Below are positions 1 through 10,951 of a stretch of 64,000 bases of DNA, piece by piece. The notes beneath the pieces were generated by a model. The model made no database searches and had not been told where the DNA came from. It saw only the letters and a program-made list of their open reading frames with translations. Position numbers and translations under genes: made by a program. The stretch covers positions 496,001-560,000 of the forward strand of contig JAGMUV010000018.1 in the NCBI GenBank assembly GCA_020744425.1. Reading direction: 5' to 3'. How positions within the stretch are numbered: the stretch's first letter is position 1; each line of letters starts with the position of its first letter. The stretch comes from Dactylonectria macrodidyma. Taxonomy: Eukaryota > Ascomycota > Sordariomycetes > Hypocreales > Nectriaceae.

Positions 1-2340
1 ATTGTGTATATACTTATTACTTGTAATATTCTCTTTAGTAAATTTAGCTTTTATTAGCTATTTAAGCGTATTATCTTATTATATATTAAATTCCTTATAT
101 ACTATGTTAAAAAATAGGTCTTTATTAGAAGTTAGCCTTTCTTAGTCTTTATTATTAAGCTGATTAGAGTATTATATTAATACTGACCTTCGAAGGTTGT
201 TTTTAAGTCCTTTTTAAATGGCTTTATATTTATAAGGGTTAATTAGATCCTAGTAAGTATTAACTATATCTATTTATAATTCTATATTATAGAAGATAAT
301 TTGCTTTTTATTATAATAAGTATTCTCTTGACTGCTTGTATTGCTTTTAACTCTATTAGGCTAAAATAGACCTAAATACTGAATATTATAGTCCCTCTTA
401 CTTAAGTGCCTATTACTGGCTATAAATGCTGCTATTATTACTAGTATTTAAGATACTTATCTTATTATAAGGTTAGTTAGGAATAGCTTATAACTTCTTT
501 AGCTCTTTACTTCTATCATTCTATAAGTATTATTTAGTAAGTTATTAAATTCTTCTTTCTAATTATAAGGAGGCTTATATAAGCTTCTAATCTTAGTATA
601 TAAGTAATAACTTAGGGTTACTTTATAAGATTTACTTAGTATAGGTTTTCATACTGACTGGTTATAATAATTTAATACTATATGGGTTAGATTTAGCCAT
701 ACTCTTATTCAGTCTGCCTTTATAGGGTTCTTATTATAGTAATCTAGTCAGTTTATAAATAAAGTAGCTTTATTAATTATACTACTTATTTAAATAGTAA
801 TATTATTAAACCGTATTATAAGGATATTAATATTTCCTAAGACTTTTATTAAGCGCTCTTCTAGATTCCTAAAGTCATTCTATATAGAATCAAACTAGGC
901 TAATATCCTTTTAAAGTCCTTTACTATAATATCGATTTTAGTATTAGTACTATTTATTCTATTAGTAAGGGCTATTATTATATCCTAAAGCTTACTTATT
1001 CTCTATAGTTTATATTAGTAGTTTCTTTTATTATTTTTAAAAGTAGAGAATCTTTAATACTAAGCATAGGCTCACTCTACTAGGGTTAGTAACTACTTCG
1101 CTTCTTTAATAATATCCTCGTCTATTCTAACATAGGAAATGACTTTATTATAATAGCTTTAGCCTCTCTATCTCTATAACGGCCTGATCGTTCTACTAGA
1201 TCCTGACTCTTATGATCCTGACCCTCTTAGTAGTGCTTCCTGCTTATATACTGGTTCTACTATCTAGGAGGTTTGACCTAATACTAATAGGCTAAATCGT
1301 ATATTACTAGTAAGAGCTTTTAATATCTTTTATAATAACTCCTTATATTAAGTAGTTATTCTTTAGAAGACTTTTCTTAGCCTTAGGTTAGAGATACTAT
1401 TGTCTGTTAGTAGTATGTAGCTTAATTATACTACTATTAAGTAGCTTCTGACCCTTAGTCCTATTAGGAGCTGTTTTCCTTTTTTAAAGGGTCTTTTTAG
1501 CTTATTCTTAGTTATTACTAGTGCTATAGCTTCTGACCGGGTGGCTAGGAAGTTTTTAGGGTCTTTAAGATCCCTATGTTTAAAGAGATCCTCATTTTCT
1601 ATTATTATTACTATTTCTAACTCTAAGGAAGTATAAAGTGGCTCTAGGCTTAGCATATTTATAAGAAGTTATAGTTCTCTCGCTCTCTTAAGGATCCTTT
1701 CTATTATCTTCTAGGCTTCCTTTATTTAGTATAGGTTAATAGAATTCCAGTTAGAAGGGGGTTCTTTATCTTATAGCTCATTAAGTCTGACTAAGTCACT
1801 ATATTTATTAAGTATATAGTAATAGAGTTCTATAAGGTCTGGAAATCTGTCGGATTTTATTAAGAAGGTTTATCTAATCTTAGTATTTTCGTCTTTAAAG
1901 AGGAAGGTTCTAACTCTCTTTATAGTAAGTAGATCTCCTAAGTTAATTAGTTTAGGGATTTTAAGCTTTTCCTACAGTTATTCGGTTTTACTTATAGGGT
2001 TTGAACTTTTTCACTAGGTATACTTCTATAAGAGCTGCTTTTAGTAAGATTTCTATCGGTTTTAATATACTATTCGAATAATGTTTCTAGCGTCTTATAG
2101 AAGGGGTTAGTACGATATAAGAACTAGTAATTACTACTACTTATTATAGTTCTCTTTATATCTAATCTGAAGGATGTTATTACTAATAGCTATACTATTA
2201 GATATGCTTATTATAGTGTTTTATACTATTATAGTTCTTTTACTTTAGTAATTAGTACTTAGTGATCTGGTTCTATATATTATATATAAAGTCTTAATTA
2301 TCTGATCTAACTTCTAGAGTAGAAGATTTAACTATAGGCT
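1..2340 (-). repeat. AT-rich RIP-degraded repeat, coding relic on minus strand
   Basis: This stretch is strongly AT-rich, unlike everything after 2.9 kb. On the minus strand long stretches read as protein-like sequence broken almost only by TAA and TAG, as expected when CAA/CAG (Gln) or TGG (Trp) codons are hit by C-to-T or G-to-A changes. The longest uninterrupted piece is 76 codons at 1426-1656, within a lysine/leucine-rich stretch. I could not recognise a reverse transcriptase, integrase or DDE motif, so the class of the element is unknown. It directly follows the pogo-type fragment at 2340-2780 in the same orientation and may be a second, nested or rearranged repeat. The left edge of the window cuts it. 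RIP is inferred from the stop pattern and composition. Confidence 0.75.
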
Positions 2341-2778
2341 TGTTATTTCTGCTAGTGGGAACCTGGTCCCGACCTATTCATAACAATATTTAGCCTTCTA
2401 ATAGTTATATTTATAAAAAAAACGCATTTTAAGCTCTAGTTATTACTTAATAAAGTTAAAAGCTTAGCACTTACTAATAGGTAACGTATTACAGTCAGCG
2501 AGCAATTAGTTAGCTATTTCTTTAATACTACGCAGTTATAGAGGAAACCCTCGCGAATCTAGGTCGAGAATAAACTAAATAATGATCTATTCCTCTAGAT
2601 TAGATAGTCTACGTGATTTAGGGATAGTATCGTATTAAGATGGTATGCCTTTCTGCCAGCGACGTAAGGTATTGTGATGCATATCATAGATCTCTGCAGC
2701 GCTCTGGATACTTAATTTTAGGTCATTTCGAAGGGCTTGAAGAGCAAGAAGGATATTTCCCTCTTTATTTGATTGAGA
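2340..2778 (-). pseudogene. Pogo/Fot-type (Tc1-mariner) transposase N-terminal relic
   Basis: Reading leftward from an ATG at about 2778, the sequence begins MSQSNKEGNILLALQALRND and continues into a Psq-type helix-turn-helix (motif AAEIYDMHHNTLRRW), then a CENP-B-type DNA-binding region. From about 2640 the frame is kept but holds in-frame TAA/TAG codons where glutamines are expected. Similarity to a pogo/Fot transposase fades at about 2380, near the family motif that precedes the catalytic region, and no DDE/DDD catalytic domain is visible. The copy is therefore non-functional: RIP-mutated and truncated or interrupted. The first ~45 codons are nearly undamaged, which contrasts with the rest. 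The family assignment is from memory of the domain pattern. Confidence 0.75.
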
Positions 2779-2878
2779 CATCTTTAGTGGTTAAGAATCA
2801 ATTGATTAATTGAAAAGATGAGAGATTGAGGGATTTTTGGCCCACTCACTTGTTTGGCCCACTCACTTATCAAGTACG
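2779..2878 (-). mobile_element. Terminal region of the pogo/Fot-type element
   Basis: Between the transposase start and unique DNA lies a ~100-nt leader holding a 16-nt direct repeat, TTTGGCCCACTCACTT, at 2836-2851 and 2853-2868. GC-containing direct repeats of this kind are typical of terminal inverted repeats of fungal pogo/Fot elements. The outer end is probably near CAAGTACGT at about 2871-2879. The matching opposite terminus was not found in the AT-rich part, so the other end is lost, mutated or outside the window. Confidence 0.55.
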
Positions 2879-3076
2879 TTACCACTAATCCTGGTGGCTT
2901 GACCATGATCCGTGCAAAATATTCATGCTCATCCCAAAATTTCTACATCACAGAGATGCTTCTTCAAGTACCAATCACTGCTGTCTAATAATGCGAAAGC
3001 CTTTTAGTCCATGCATTAGTGCCATCATTCAAAGTTGATATAGAGGGCTGAGCTCATGAAACAGATGACGAAGTAC

Positions 3077-3487
3077 TCACTCGATGAGGTTTCCATCGGG
3101 ATCTCTGACATACACACTACGGATTTGACCCTGGGCACCAGTCCGCTTGACCACTACTCCGCCTTCGAGGACATCAATTCCATCCTGTTTAAACCCTTGT
3201 ATCACTTGTTCCAGGTTTGTCCCCTCTTCAACGAGGAAGCAGAGATCAGCAGTGCCTGGACTTGCGATAGTCGCTTTTGGTTCGAATTCCTTGCCGTGTT
3301 GGTGAAGATTAATTTTATGGAGGCCGAACTTAAGCGCATGACGTTGCACTAAAGGATCAGTTGGCGAGGTGAATATTTCTGGCTTCATGCCAAGGTATTT
3401 CGAGTACCAGTTGGCCGTGTTAGTCACATTTCTGCATGTGAGGACCAAATGATCAAGTGACTTAACGACGGCGCGGGTTCCAGCCAT
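3077..3487 (-). CDS. Glyoxalase/VOC-superfamily protein
   Basis: The 136-residue product is one vicinal-oxygen-chelate domain of the glyoxalase/bleomycin-resistance/dioxygenase type. It has the opening DHLVLTCRNVTNTANWYSKYLG, a central histidine-rich strand (KFGLHKINLHQHG), and the closing strand SVYVRDPDGNLIE, whose final Glu is the usual metal ligand. The family acts on small molecules through a divalent metal; the substrate here cannot be told. The reading frame stops right after LIE, but the DNA at that point reads GA|GTGAGT, a good 5' splice site. A last intron from 3080 to about 2985, followed by a few residues and a stop, is therefore possible and would fit the family, whose members usually run on slightly. 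The start is the only upstream ATG of the domain. It lies divergent from the dehydrogenase at 4236. Confidence 0.75.
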   Translation of the reverse strand: MAGTRAVVKSLDHLVLTCRNVTNTANWYSKYLGMKPEIFTSPTDPLVQRHALKFGLHKINLHQHGKEFEPKATIASPGTADLCFLVEEGTNLEQVIQGFKQDGIDVLEGGVVVKRTGAQGQIRSVYVRDPDGNLIE

Positions 3488-4235
3488 GATAGAAAATAGT
3501 TCGACAGCAATAGCGGACTTGTGAAATAGAGTCAGATAATTTGCATCAGTATTAAACCTGGGCTCTAGCCATTTATAGTTCTATCCCGTCGAACCCGAGC
3601 GGTCTACGGCGGCAGAATATCTCCACGTGTATCGGCGCCTCGTTTACGTGTTCAGTGATCAGCGGAGATTTTATTCTGGACTCGAAATTAAATGCCAGTA
3701 CGAATTTTCATCGTATTCTTTAAAATACCTTGTAATTACCTGCGGGCTGGATGGAGATTCCAGTCTTTCGTTGGTATCTGGTGCCTTAACCGTTATAACC
3801 CCGCTTCAGATGTTGCTTAAACAGCTCTAAACACCTCACTGTCTATATATACTCCGTACTAGACTGCTCTATTAATCAGAGCCGGGGTAAGAAGTCTATC
3901 GTGAATTTGTCATTACCATCACTGCTTCTAGAGTTAGCCGTGTCAAGTTCCTCTCTCTCTCGGTCTTCGCGTTTGATCGGCTTCTCGTCCGCGGGGTCAT
4001 GCATGATGCTGAATCATCCCCACTAGTACGGATTTAAGAAGGCGTCATAGTTCGATTCCAGGCGCCAAGTTTGTAATCCCCCCCACCAACTCGGTGAACC
4101 ATAGTTCCCCGAGACCCGCTTTAGTGCTACGTTGCCGAGATATAAGAAGAGCGAGTAATTCAGCTGAAAGTAGCCAAACAAACACCAAAAAGCAAATCAC
4201 TTCTACAGTATTTACAATTAACAGTATCAGAAATC
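3488..4235. other. Divergent intergenic region, no gene seen
   Basis: This is the shared upstream region of the VOC gene (minus) and the dehydrogenase (plus). Small open frames occur but have no recognisable protein content, and no tRNA fold was found. Confidence 0.5.
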
Positions 4236-5303
4236 ATGGTAGCCATCTCTATCATCAAAGAATCCAACACCAAGGCCTTGCCGTCGGCCCTACCCTCGGG
4301 GCTGGTGGCCGTCTTCTTGGGCGGTACATCTGGCATTGGCCAAGCGACGCTCAAGCAATTCGTCATTGCCACCAAAGACAAGTCGCCGCGCGTGTATATA
4401 GTTGGTCGCAGTACCGAAGCTGCCCGCCCGTTGCTGGCAGAGCTTCGTCAATCTAACCCCTCTGCGACGCTCGAGTTCATCCAACAGGATGTGTCTCTCG
4501 TACGCAACGTCGACGCTGCCGTCAGTCAGATTACTCAACACGAGAACAAAGTCGACCTACTCTACATGTCGACGGGTTTTGTCAGTTTCCAGGGAAGAAA
4601 AGGTCAGTTCATGCCCCACCAAAGGCAAATGCTTAGTCTAAATACTCACACTCGATGTTTTCTAGAAACAACCGAAGGACTAGAACCCTCAATGACCACC
4701 CGCTACTACAGCCGCGCTCGAGCAATTCAGCTTCTCCTCCCACTCCTCAACCGGTCGGAAAATGCACATGTGATCAACATACTTGCAGCGGGGCAGGAGG
4801 CACCGCTGCTTGAAGATGACTTGGATCTCAAAAAACCCGGCAACTTCTCTATCGGTAGCTCTTCGCAGCACGCCACAACAATGCTCACACTGCTGCTAGA
4901 GAAGTGGGCTGCTGAGAACCCCAACATCAGCTTCGTCCATCAATTCCCCGGGCTGGTCGCTACACCACTATTGACGCGTGGTTCAGGCGGCATTACTGGA
5001 TTTCTCTTACGATGGATCATATCGCCCTTTATCAACACCTTCGTCGCAGCTAGCCCGGAAGATGCGGGTGCTAGATCCCTCTTCCATGCCACCAATGCCC
5101 GTCATACTGTCCCGGCAAGGGCAAATCGCGCCGCTCCCATCCCAGAAGGACTGGAGATAGCTGGGCAGTCAGCTGGTGGAGTCTTTCAACTGTCTGAGAA
5201 GAGCGACTATGTGAATAATGAAAAGGTCTTGGTGGATCAGAGGAGATTGACCGAGACAGTTTGGGAACACACTCAGCAGATATACGCCAGAGTTACTCAG
5301 TGA
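4236..5303 (+). CDS. Short-chain dehydrogenase/reductase
   Basis: This NAD(P)-dependent oxidoreductase has a Rossmann fold. The glycine motif is FLGGTSGIGQATL near residue 30, a later loop reads DLLYMSTGF in the place of the classical NAG motif, and the YYSRAR segment after the intron carries the catalytic Tyr...Arg/Lys region of this fungal subfamily. One intron is placed at 4603-4665 (GTCAGT...TTTCTAG, 63 nt), giving GRK-ETTEGLEPS; the mature protein is about 334 residues. Because the intron is a multiple of three and has no stop, the unspliced frame also stays open. Similar proteins occur in polyketide and other secondary-metabolite loci, but no synthase is nearby, so the substrate is unknown. 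The ATG at 4236 is directly ahead of the conserved region. Confidence 0.85.
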   Translation: MVAISIIKESNTKALPSALPSGLVAVFLGGTSGIGQATLKQFVIATKDKSPRVYIVGRSTEAARPLLAELRQSNPSATLEFIQQDVSLVRNVDAAVSQITQHENKVDLLYMSTGFVSFQGRKGQFMPHQRQMLSLNTHTRCFLETTEGLEPSMTTRYYSRARAIQLLLPLLNRSENAHVINILAAGQEAPLLEDDLDLKKPGNFSIGSSSQHATTMLTLLLEKWAAENPNISFVHQFPGLVATPLLTRGSGGITGFLLRWIISPFINTFVAASPEDAGARSLFHATNARHTVPARANRAAPIPEGLEIAGQSAGGVFQLSEKSDYVNNEKVLVDQRRLTETVWEHTQQIYARVTQ

Positions 5304-5861
5304 AGTGTTATTGTATCATCCGCCGCGAGTTATACTAGCGTTAAACCTCAAGCCTAGACGTAATTAATAATTTTCGTTGATTTAAATATCACCAGTTTTT
5401 TACTAAAGTCCTCAAACCGGCTCAGCGTATTTTACTCGCATCTTCTTGCCATTCATTCCAGCTATTATTAAAGAGTGAGTTGCTGGCTTCCTGGAGTTTT
5501 TTTTTTTTTTTTTTGAAAATACATAAGATGCTGTGTTATCGTCGGCCACGTTGAGAGGGAGTGATGTTTCATCAGTGGGCAGCATCTTGCCTCGCCAAGT
5601 TTCTCGCGTAACTACACCAAATTATATTAGTAACCTGAGAACACATCCGGAAGATATATGCATCGTATGAAATTACTAACCATTTCGTGATTATGATACT
5701 GTTCTTCCTGGCTTGTGAGCGCTACCCTACCACTATAGAACAGTCAGGTAGCACTCACCAACCCCCAGAGCTTGCCTCCATTCCAGCCGGGCTAACTTCA
5801 CGATACGGCAGGCAAGAGCAGCAACAGCGGCGAGACCGAACCAGACCAACGCGGAATAGCT
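5304..5861. other. Intergenic, homopolymer tract
   Basis: This is the region between the dehydrogenase and the ankyrin pseudogene, with no coding signal. It holds an uninterrupted run of 18 T at 5497-5514. Confidence 0.5.
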
Positions 5862-8455
5862 TTATCCCGCATTGTGGAAAGGGCCTTTTCCCAGCAATAG
5901 CCACACCGCAGAATCGTTTCCTCTAGACGCGGCCATGTGTAGCGGCGTCAAACCGAGATTCCTTGTTTTCGCGTTGACGTTGGCCTGGTTCTCCAGGAGA
6001 AGCCATAAAATATGGTTGCTTTTGTTTGACTGATGGCATCTCTCTGCCACGGCATGGAGAGGCGTCAACCATTTCTTGTCCCGCTTGTTGATATCCGCAC
6101 GAGCTTGGATCAACAGCCATGCCGTCATGGCTTGATCATGACTGACCGCCCATCGTAGTGCCGTCAAGCCGTCTGCGTCGGTCGCATCCAGATCGACTCG
6201 CATGTCGACCAGGAGTGTGATGATATCACCTCGACCATATGTCGCAGCCCATCTCAGAAATGTCCAGTTGTCATTGCTGGGGGACTCGACCGATGCTCCT
6301 TGGTGAATCAACCGCTCGGCTATAATCTTGTAGCCCTTCTGCGCTGTCCAGCGCAATGCCGTCCAACAATCTTTGCCCTGAGCATCCACTTCTGCTCCAG
6401 CCTTCAGCAGCATCTCGACCATACTCAGATGTCCCTGAGAAGCCGCTCTTGTAAGAGGTGTATAGCCTTGGGAGTCTAGGAGCTCGAGATTGACCTGTTT
6501 AGTCGAAAGTAGCGTCGAGACTGACGCAGTGTCTTCGTTCATCATTGCGATGTGTAAGGGCGTCCTATTATTATTGTTCATGGCGTTCAAGTCTGCGCCG
6601 TGAAAGACTAAGAACTCCAAAAACTCGAACTGGCGATACGCTGCTGCCCAGTGCAGTGGTGTCTCGTTTCGCTTAGTCCGAACGTTGATATCGAAGCGTT
6701 TCTTGATGCCTATTGCCTTTTTCACCAAGTGGACCAAACCAAAATACGCAGCAACATGCAAGCCTGAAACGTTTTGTTCTTGAGAGATTTTGGAATCACC
6801 CCTCGCTCGTACCGCCCGGTTCAACTGCCACTCGTCCGCGAGAAAGTCCCAAGCAAGCTTGTACACGTTTCCCTTCACTTTGTGTGATAGGTGCTTGTCC
6901 CAATGATTAGCCGCATAGCTAAAAAACCGATAGTCTTGGTTATAGCTATCTGAAATATCTTGGGAAGGTGATTCTCGACTACACTGCTAATTCGGTGTAT
7001 TGACCAGGCAATGCAAGCAAGTTTCAGCCAGCGTTGACTACGCATCCTGAAATAAAGTGGACTGGCTGCTTCTGAGGTACTCCTCTGCAGAGTCGTGCGC
7101 CAGGCAGAGGAAATTGGTCGTCATTCTCAACGACTGCAGCAACAATGCCAGCACACGCTGATGTCAAAGCCCACTTGGTCTCACTGGTCGAGGATGCTTT
7201 GGGTAAGGCTTGCTTGACAGCTCCAATCGGGGGGAAGCATCCTGGATGGCGAGTGCATGTGTCGGTTCATCAACTGTTAGTGGTTTTTCAGCAAAGACGA
7301 TCCATGTGAGCACATTGATGGCTAAATGGCACCGCTCCTCATTCTGCCCAGTAATCAGTTCTAGTGCCGCGTCATAAACTTCGTTTAGCGTTCTTGAAAG
7401 CTGAGTTAGAGCGTATTCAAAACTCCTAAGAGTGAGCGTAGAAGCTAACAATTCCATATGAAGATGTGCGAGCAGAAACCCGGAGTATCAATATTAGCTC
7501 GAGCTCAACACAGATGCGGAGATACAACTTGCATTCCTTGAGATCCTGTGACTATGGTATCCAAAGCCCTGTCTCGGAACGAAGTGTCGGTCTTAAGACC
7601 GGTTTCGATTATGACCCGCAAATTTGGGCGACTGTCGATGGACTTGTTGAGCTACGATTTAACATCAGCCGCCTTTGCAATGATCTGAAGCTCACAGTCC
7701 GGGTGGACCAATCGAGAATTCAAACCTGGCCTTGAAGTGAAGAGTGTGTAAAATTTCTCTGGGAGTTCTTGACAAGCTCCTAGAAAGGTGTGTAAGGTGT
7801 CTGTTTTCGTATCACCACAGCACTCATCCAACGCATCAACGACCATATAAATCTTTCGAAATTGCCTGGCTTGTGAATTCAGCATCTCGAGATACTCTTC
7901 TAGACCTAGGTACTGATGCGTAACTCTCCAAGTTCCAAATGCTTCTTGAACCTCGGCAGCAACATAGTTTCGGCCTCGCAGGAGTTGTCCGAGCAAACTG
8001 GAGAGGATGTCTGTGAGGTTCTGTGTTGGATTTTCCTTGTAGCCAAAGTAGACTTAAACGCAGGCTATATTTGTATTGGCAATGTAGCGAGTTTGGAGAT
8101 AGTTGATGAGAATAGACCTGTGACTACTCACTAGTAAATGCGACATCAGAGGGACCCAGTAGCTGTAATCGTACGCGAGAACCGTCTTGCCGACACCAGC
8201 TTAGGACCTATTAGCCTTGGTTGCACAAGGAAGCATGGCTGAACTACGCTTACCAATGCCGTAATACCATAATTTTTGTAATTCTCCGTCTCTCCACTTG
8301 ATGAATTCAGGCGATTTAACAAGCCATGTGCCAGCACCAGGCGCCATTCTGGAAATCTGAAACTTTTTGCGTTGAATGTTATGAAAGTGAAGTGGGGTGG
8401 AGATAGTCTTGAGCCACTCTTGATAAAGCACATCCTTCAATCCTTGCTCAATAGT
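5862..8455 (-). pseudogene. Broken NACHT-ankyrin (NLR-like) gene
   Basis: The pieces read right to left in the normal order of a fungal NACHT-ankyrin protein. They are an N-terminal linker (WLVKSPEFIKWRDG), a P-loop AGVGKTVLAY at about 8170-8199, Walker B IYMVVDALDECC at about 7830, the helical part with LSRTLNEVYDAALELI at about 7400, and an intact block of about nine ankyrin repeats at 5862-6878 (338 codons open). A good intron joins the linker to the P-loop (8253-8200). The lesions are an in-frame TAA just after the P-loop module (near 8052), a TAG near 7652, an insertion near 7460-7530 that looks like an intron with a lost AG acceptor (it ends CCGGG), frameshifts near 7050-7170, and stops near 6970-7040. 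These are indels and transversions as well as transitions, so RIP is not the main cause. No convincing start ATG is left. Such genes act in non-self recognition. Confidence 0.85.
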
Positions 8456-9517
8456 TTCACGAAGTCCTTACCGAAGTTTATGTCCTTGGCGGCATTGAAT
8501 TCGTTACCTAAATTATTATAATACCGTCTTAATGACGAGCCCCTGGCGATTGACTTTGCAAGCACCACTTTATCACAAGGTCAATAGAAGGTTATCAGAC
8601 TTTAATCAATCTAAAACGCATTTCTAAGGATCAAAAGCTCGTACGGGATTCCTCCTCAGTAGAAGACTCAGCGAGTTGGATTGTTTACCCTAATAACTAC
8701 ATGCCTTGGCGTTCTTCGATCTGTGATCTAATATGTTTTGTACCCGTAGCTCAACAATCTTCTCGATGTTAAGTAGAAGCAAGGTAACCTGAAATTGATA
8801 GAGACACACGTAGGTTAGCCGATGAAGCTAAAACAAGAGTTCGGGATGGATAGTGGCAGACGAAGCCGCTTTTTATCTTTACCATTGTTACCATGATTTT
8901 TTTATGATTTCCCGTACCCTCTGAGCTACTCATTAAGCCTCGTAGCTGGACTTTATTAGACACCAGCATCGTTCGTCTGCGCATTTACTGCGGTGCCGAC
9001 TCGGGAATCTCCAAAGGGGGACGAGGGCGATGACAATGTGGCTTAGGGATGGTGGCAAGTCCTTGCTAGTAGCTTTGAGCACTAGACGCACTTTGTCTTC
9101 TCTTACTGACATATCCTTTTCTAGTGGCCACATAACTGGCTACGTTTGCCGCAGTTGGACTGTACTGGGCCGTGAAAACTGCCGTGGCCTTATATTAAAA
9201 CCTCAGGCGACCTTACCGAAATAGGTGGCGCGCAAAACATGAGTAGTCTTGAATAATATCTGCATATTTTCGGAGCCCAGACTCTCCACAGGAAGAGTGT
9301 GCCACAGGGGCCTGCTCTAGCGGGTACAGTCATAAGAGCGACTTTCGGTAGACCAAAACCGCCGTAGGTTAACATAAGATACGTTACAGAGTACTGCATC
9401 CATGAAGAGAAAAGATGCAACCTCAAGATGGACTTGTAATTCTGTCATAACCATTGATATATAAAACAACTCAACTCTGTGCATGTACACTAGCATAGCC
9501 ACAACCAAACCGGTATT
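8456..9517. other. Intergenic, no gene seen
   Basis: About 1 kb without a recognisable gene; only short unrelated frames on both strands. It may contain the lost 5' part of the NACHT-ankyrin gene, but I see no homologous residues. Confidence 0.45.
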
Positions 9518-10951
9518 CTACAAGCGTCCGAATATCCGTTCCATTAGAAGCACGGCAAACTGTTCCCGTCCGGGAGTGCTCACATACCTGTGAATTCGGT
9601 TTCCTCGTCGCGCGCTCAACCACCCAAACTCATCCCCTGGGACCTCTTGAAGGGAATCATTTCCCCCATGTCGCTTGATTCCTCGACGATCCCGGATAAG
9701 CATTCCATGACTCCACTGACCTGATGTCTCGATGCGGATATCTTCGGGTCCTCCTTGGGCAATTTCCCACTTTGGATCATCTTGAGAGATGACGTACCAA
9801 ATCGTCATGGGATCATGCAACTGCAGCCCTGGATTCGTAGACAGCTGTCCGCTCATTTTCTCGATCTGCCGAAAAGTTCCCTTCATAAAAGTTTCAACCC
9901 ACGTTGCCAACGGGCTTCCGGCTACACGATGCGGCGCAATGGACTCGAAGAAAAAGTCTTTTCTTATGACATGCGGTGTTGTTATGTCAAGCGGGAACAA
10001 ACTCAACTTGAGCTGCTTTGGCAGATGGTCGGGGTAGGGGGGGAGGTTTGCCATCCGTTGCGGAACGATAGGCATCGTCGACGCGGGAGTAGCGGAAGTT
10101 AAGGCGAACACCCGAGCAGCAGCAACCGCGTCGGCGTACGTATTGAACTCGCCCAAAGGAGTGATGTTTCCGGGACAGTCTACAGCTCCTCCCATGATCA
10201 CTAGCTCCTTGACACGAAGGAAAGTCTCAGGATCTTCGGCTGCTGCCATAGCAACGTTTGTCATAGGTCCAATGACACAGATGGTGATAGTTCCTTCAGG
10301 TTCCTCTCGAAGAAGGCGAAGAATTTCTAGGTGTGCTGGTGTTTTCGAAGGCTTGAAGAGCGAATGAAACGACTTGAGTGCCTCAGCTTCCGGTTCCCCA
10401 TCTTTGAAAAGGGACTTCCAGGTATCTTCAGGAGTCAAATGCGGGTGCTTTGAGTTTGGTTAGCAGGACAATCGAACCTGAATGTCAATCCTCAAGCCTA
10501 CTGCTTCATGTACTCCATGCAATCCGTCGCGACCATCTAGACTGTGTTAACTCATAGGTCCCAAGGATCGAATGCCCGTCCATAACCTACGGAATCCATC
10601 CTCGACCAAGAGCTCCTCTTCCAACGCATGTTCAGGGCCGACCGCCACAATTGGTTGACATTTCTCCAGGGTATCAAATCCCCCTGGCAAGCCATTTGCT
10701 CGCCGCCATGCAAGTTCTTTGTCAATAACGTGGAACAATGTGACAATATTCTTCAGGCATCCTTGTACAGGGATGTTCCCGTAAGACACGGAGAGCATGG
10801 CAACTTCGACTTCCTGAGGAGATGAGGCAAATGCCAAGAGCATAGCCAGCGTGTCATCAACACCTATAAAGAGGTCAACAGGGTTGCCAGGGCTATCAGG
10901 ATTATAGTTACCTGGGTCGGTATCAATGATAATCCTGTTCTTTGCAGGCAT
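9518..10951 (-). CDS. Inosine-uridine-type nucleoside hydrolase (IUNH)
   Basis: This enzyme hydrolyses ribonucleosides to base plus ribose for purine/pyrimidine salvage. The model has three exons, 10951-10591, 10536-10502 and 10447-9518, with two introns of exactly 54 nt, and gives 441 residues in frame. The middle exon supplies HGRDGLHGVHEA, which the family has just before HPHLTPEDTW; this is what fixed the splice sites. The N-terminus shows RIIIDTDPG with the calcium-binding aspartates, but the usual DTDPGxDD is split by about 16 residues before VDDTLAML. Further family motifs are VIGPMTNVAMA and ELVIMGGAVDCPGNITPLGEFN. The gene is divergent from adenine deaminase across a 518-bp promoter. 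A TATA-like TATAAAG lies at 11108-11114 on this strand. Confidence 0.92.

Noticed and set aside
4050..4068. AGTTCGATTCCAGGCGCC, tRNA 3'-end-like
   Set aside because: No matching 5' half within 60-90 nt and the T stem does not pair.
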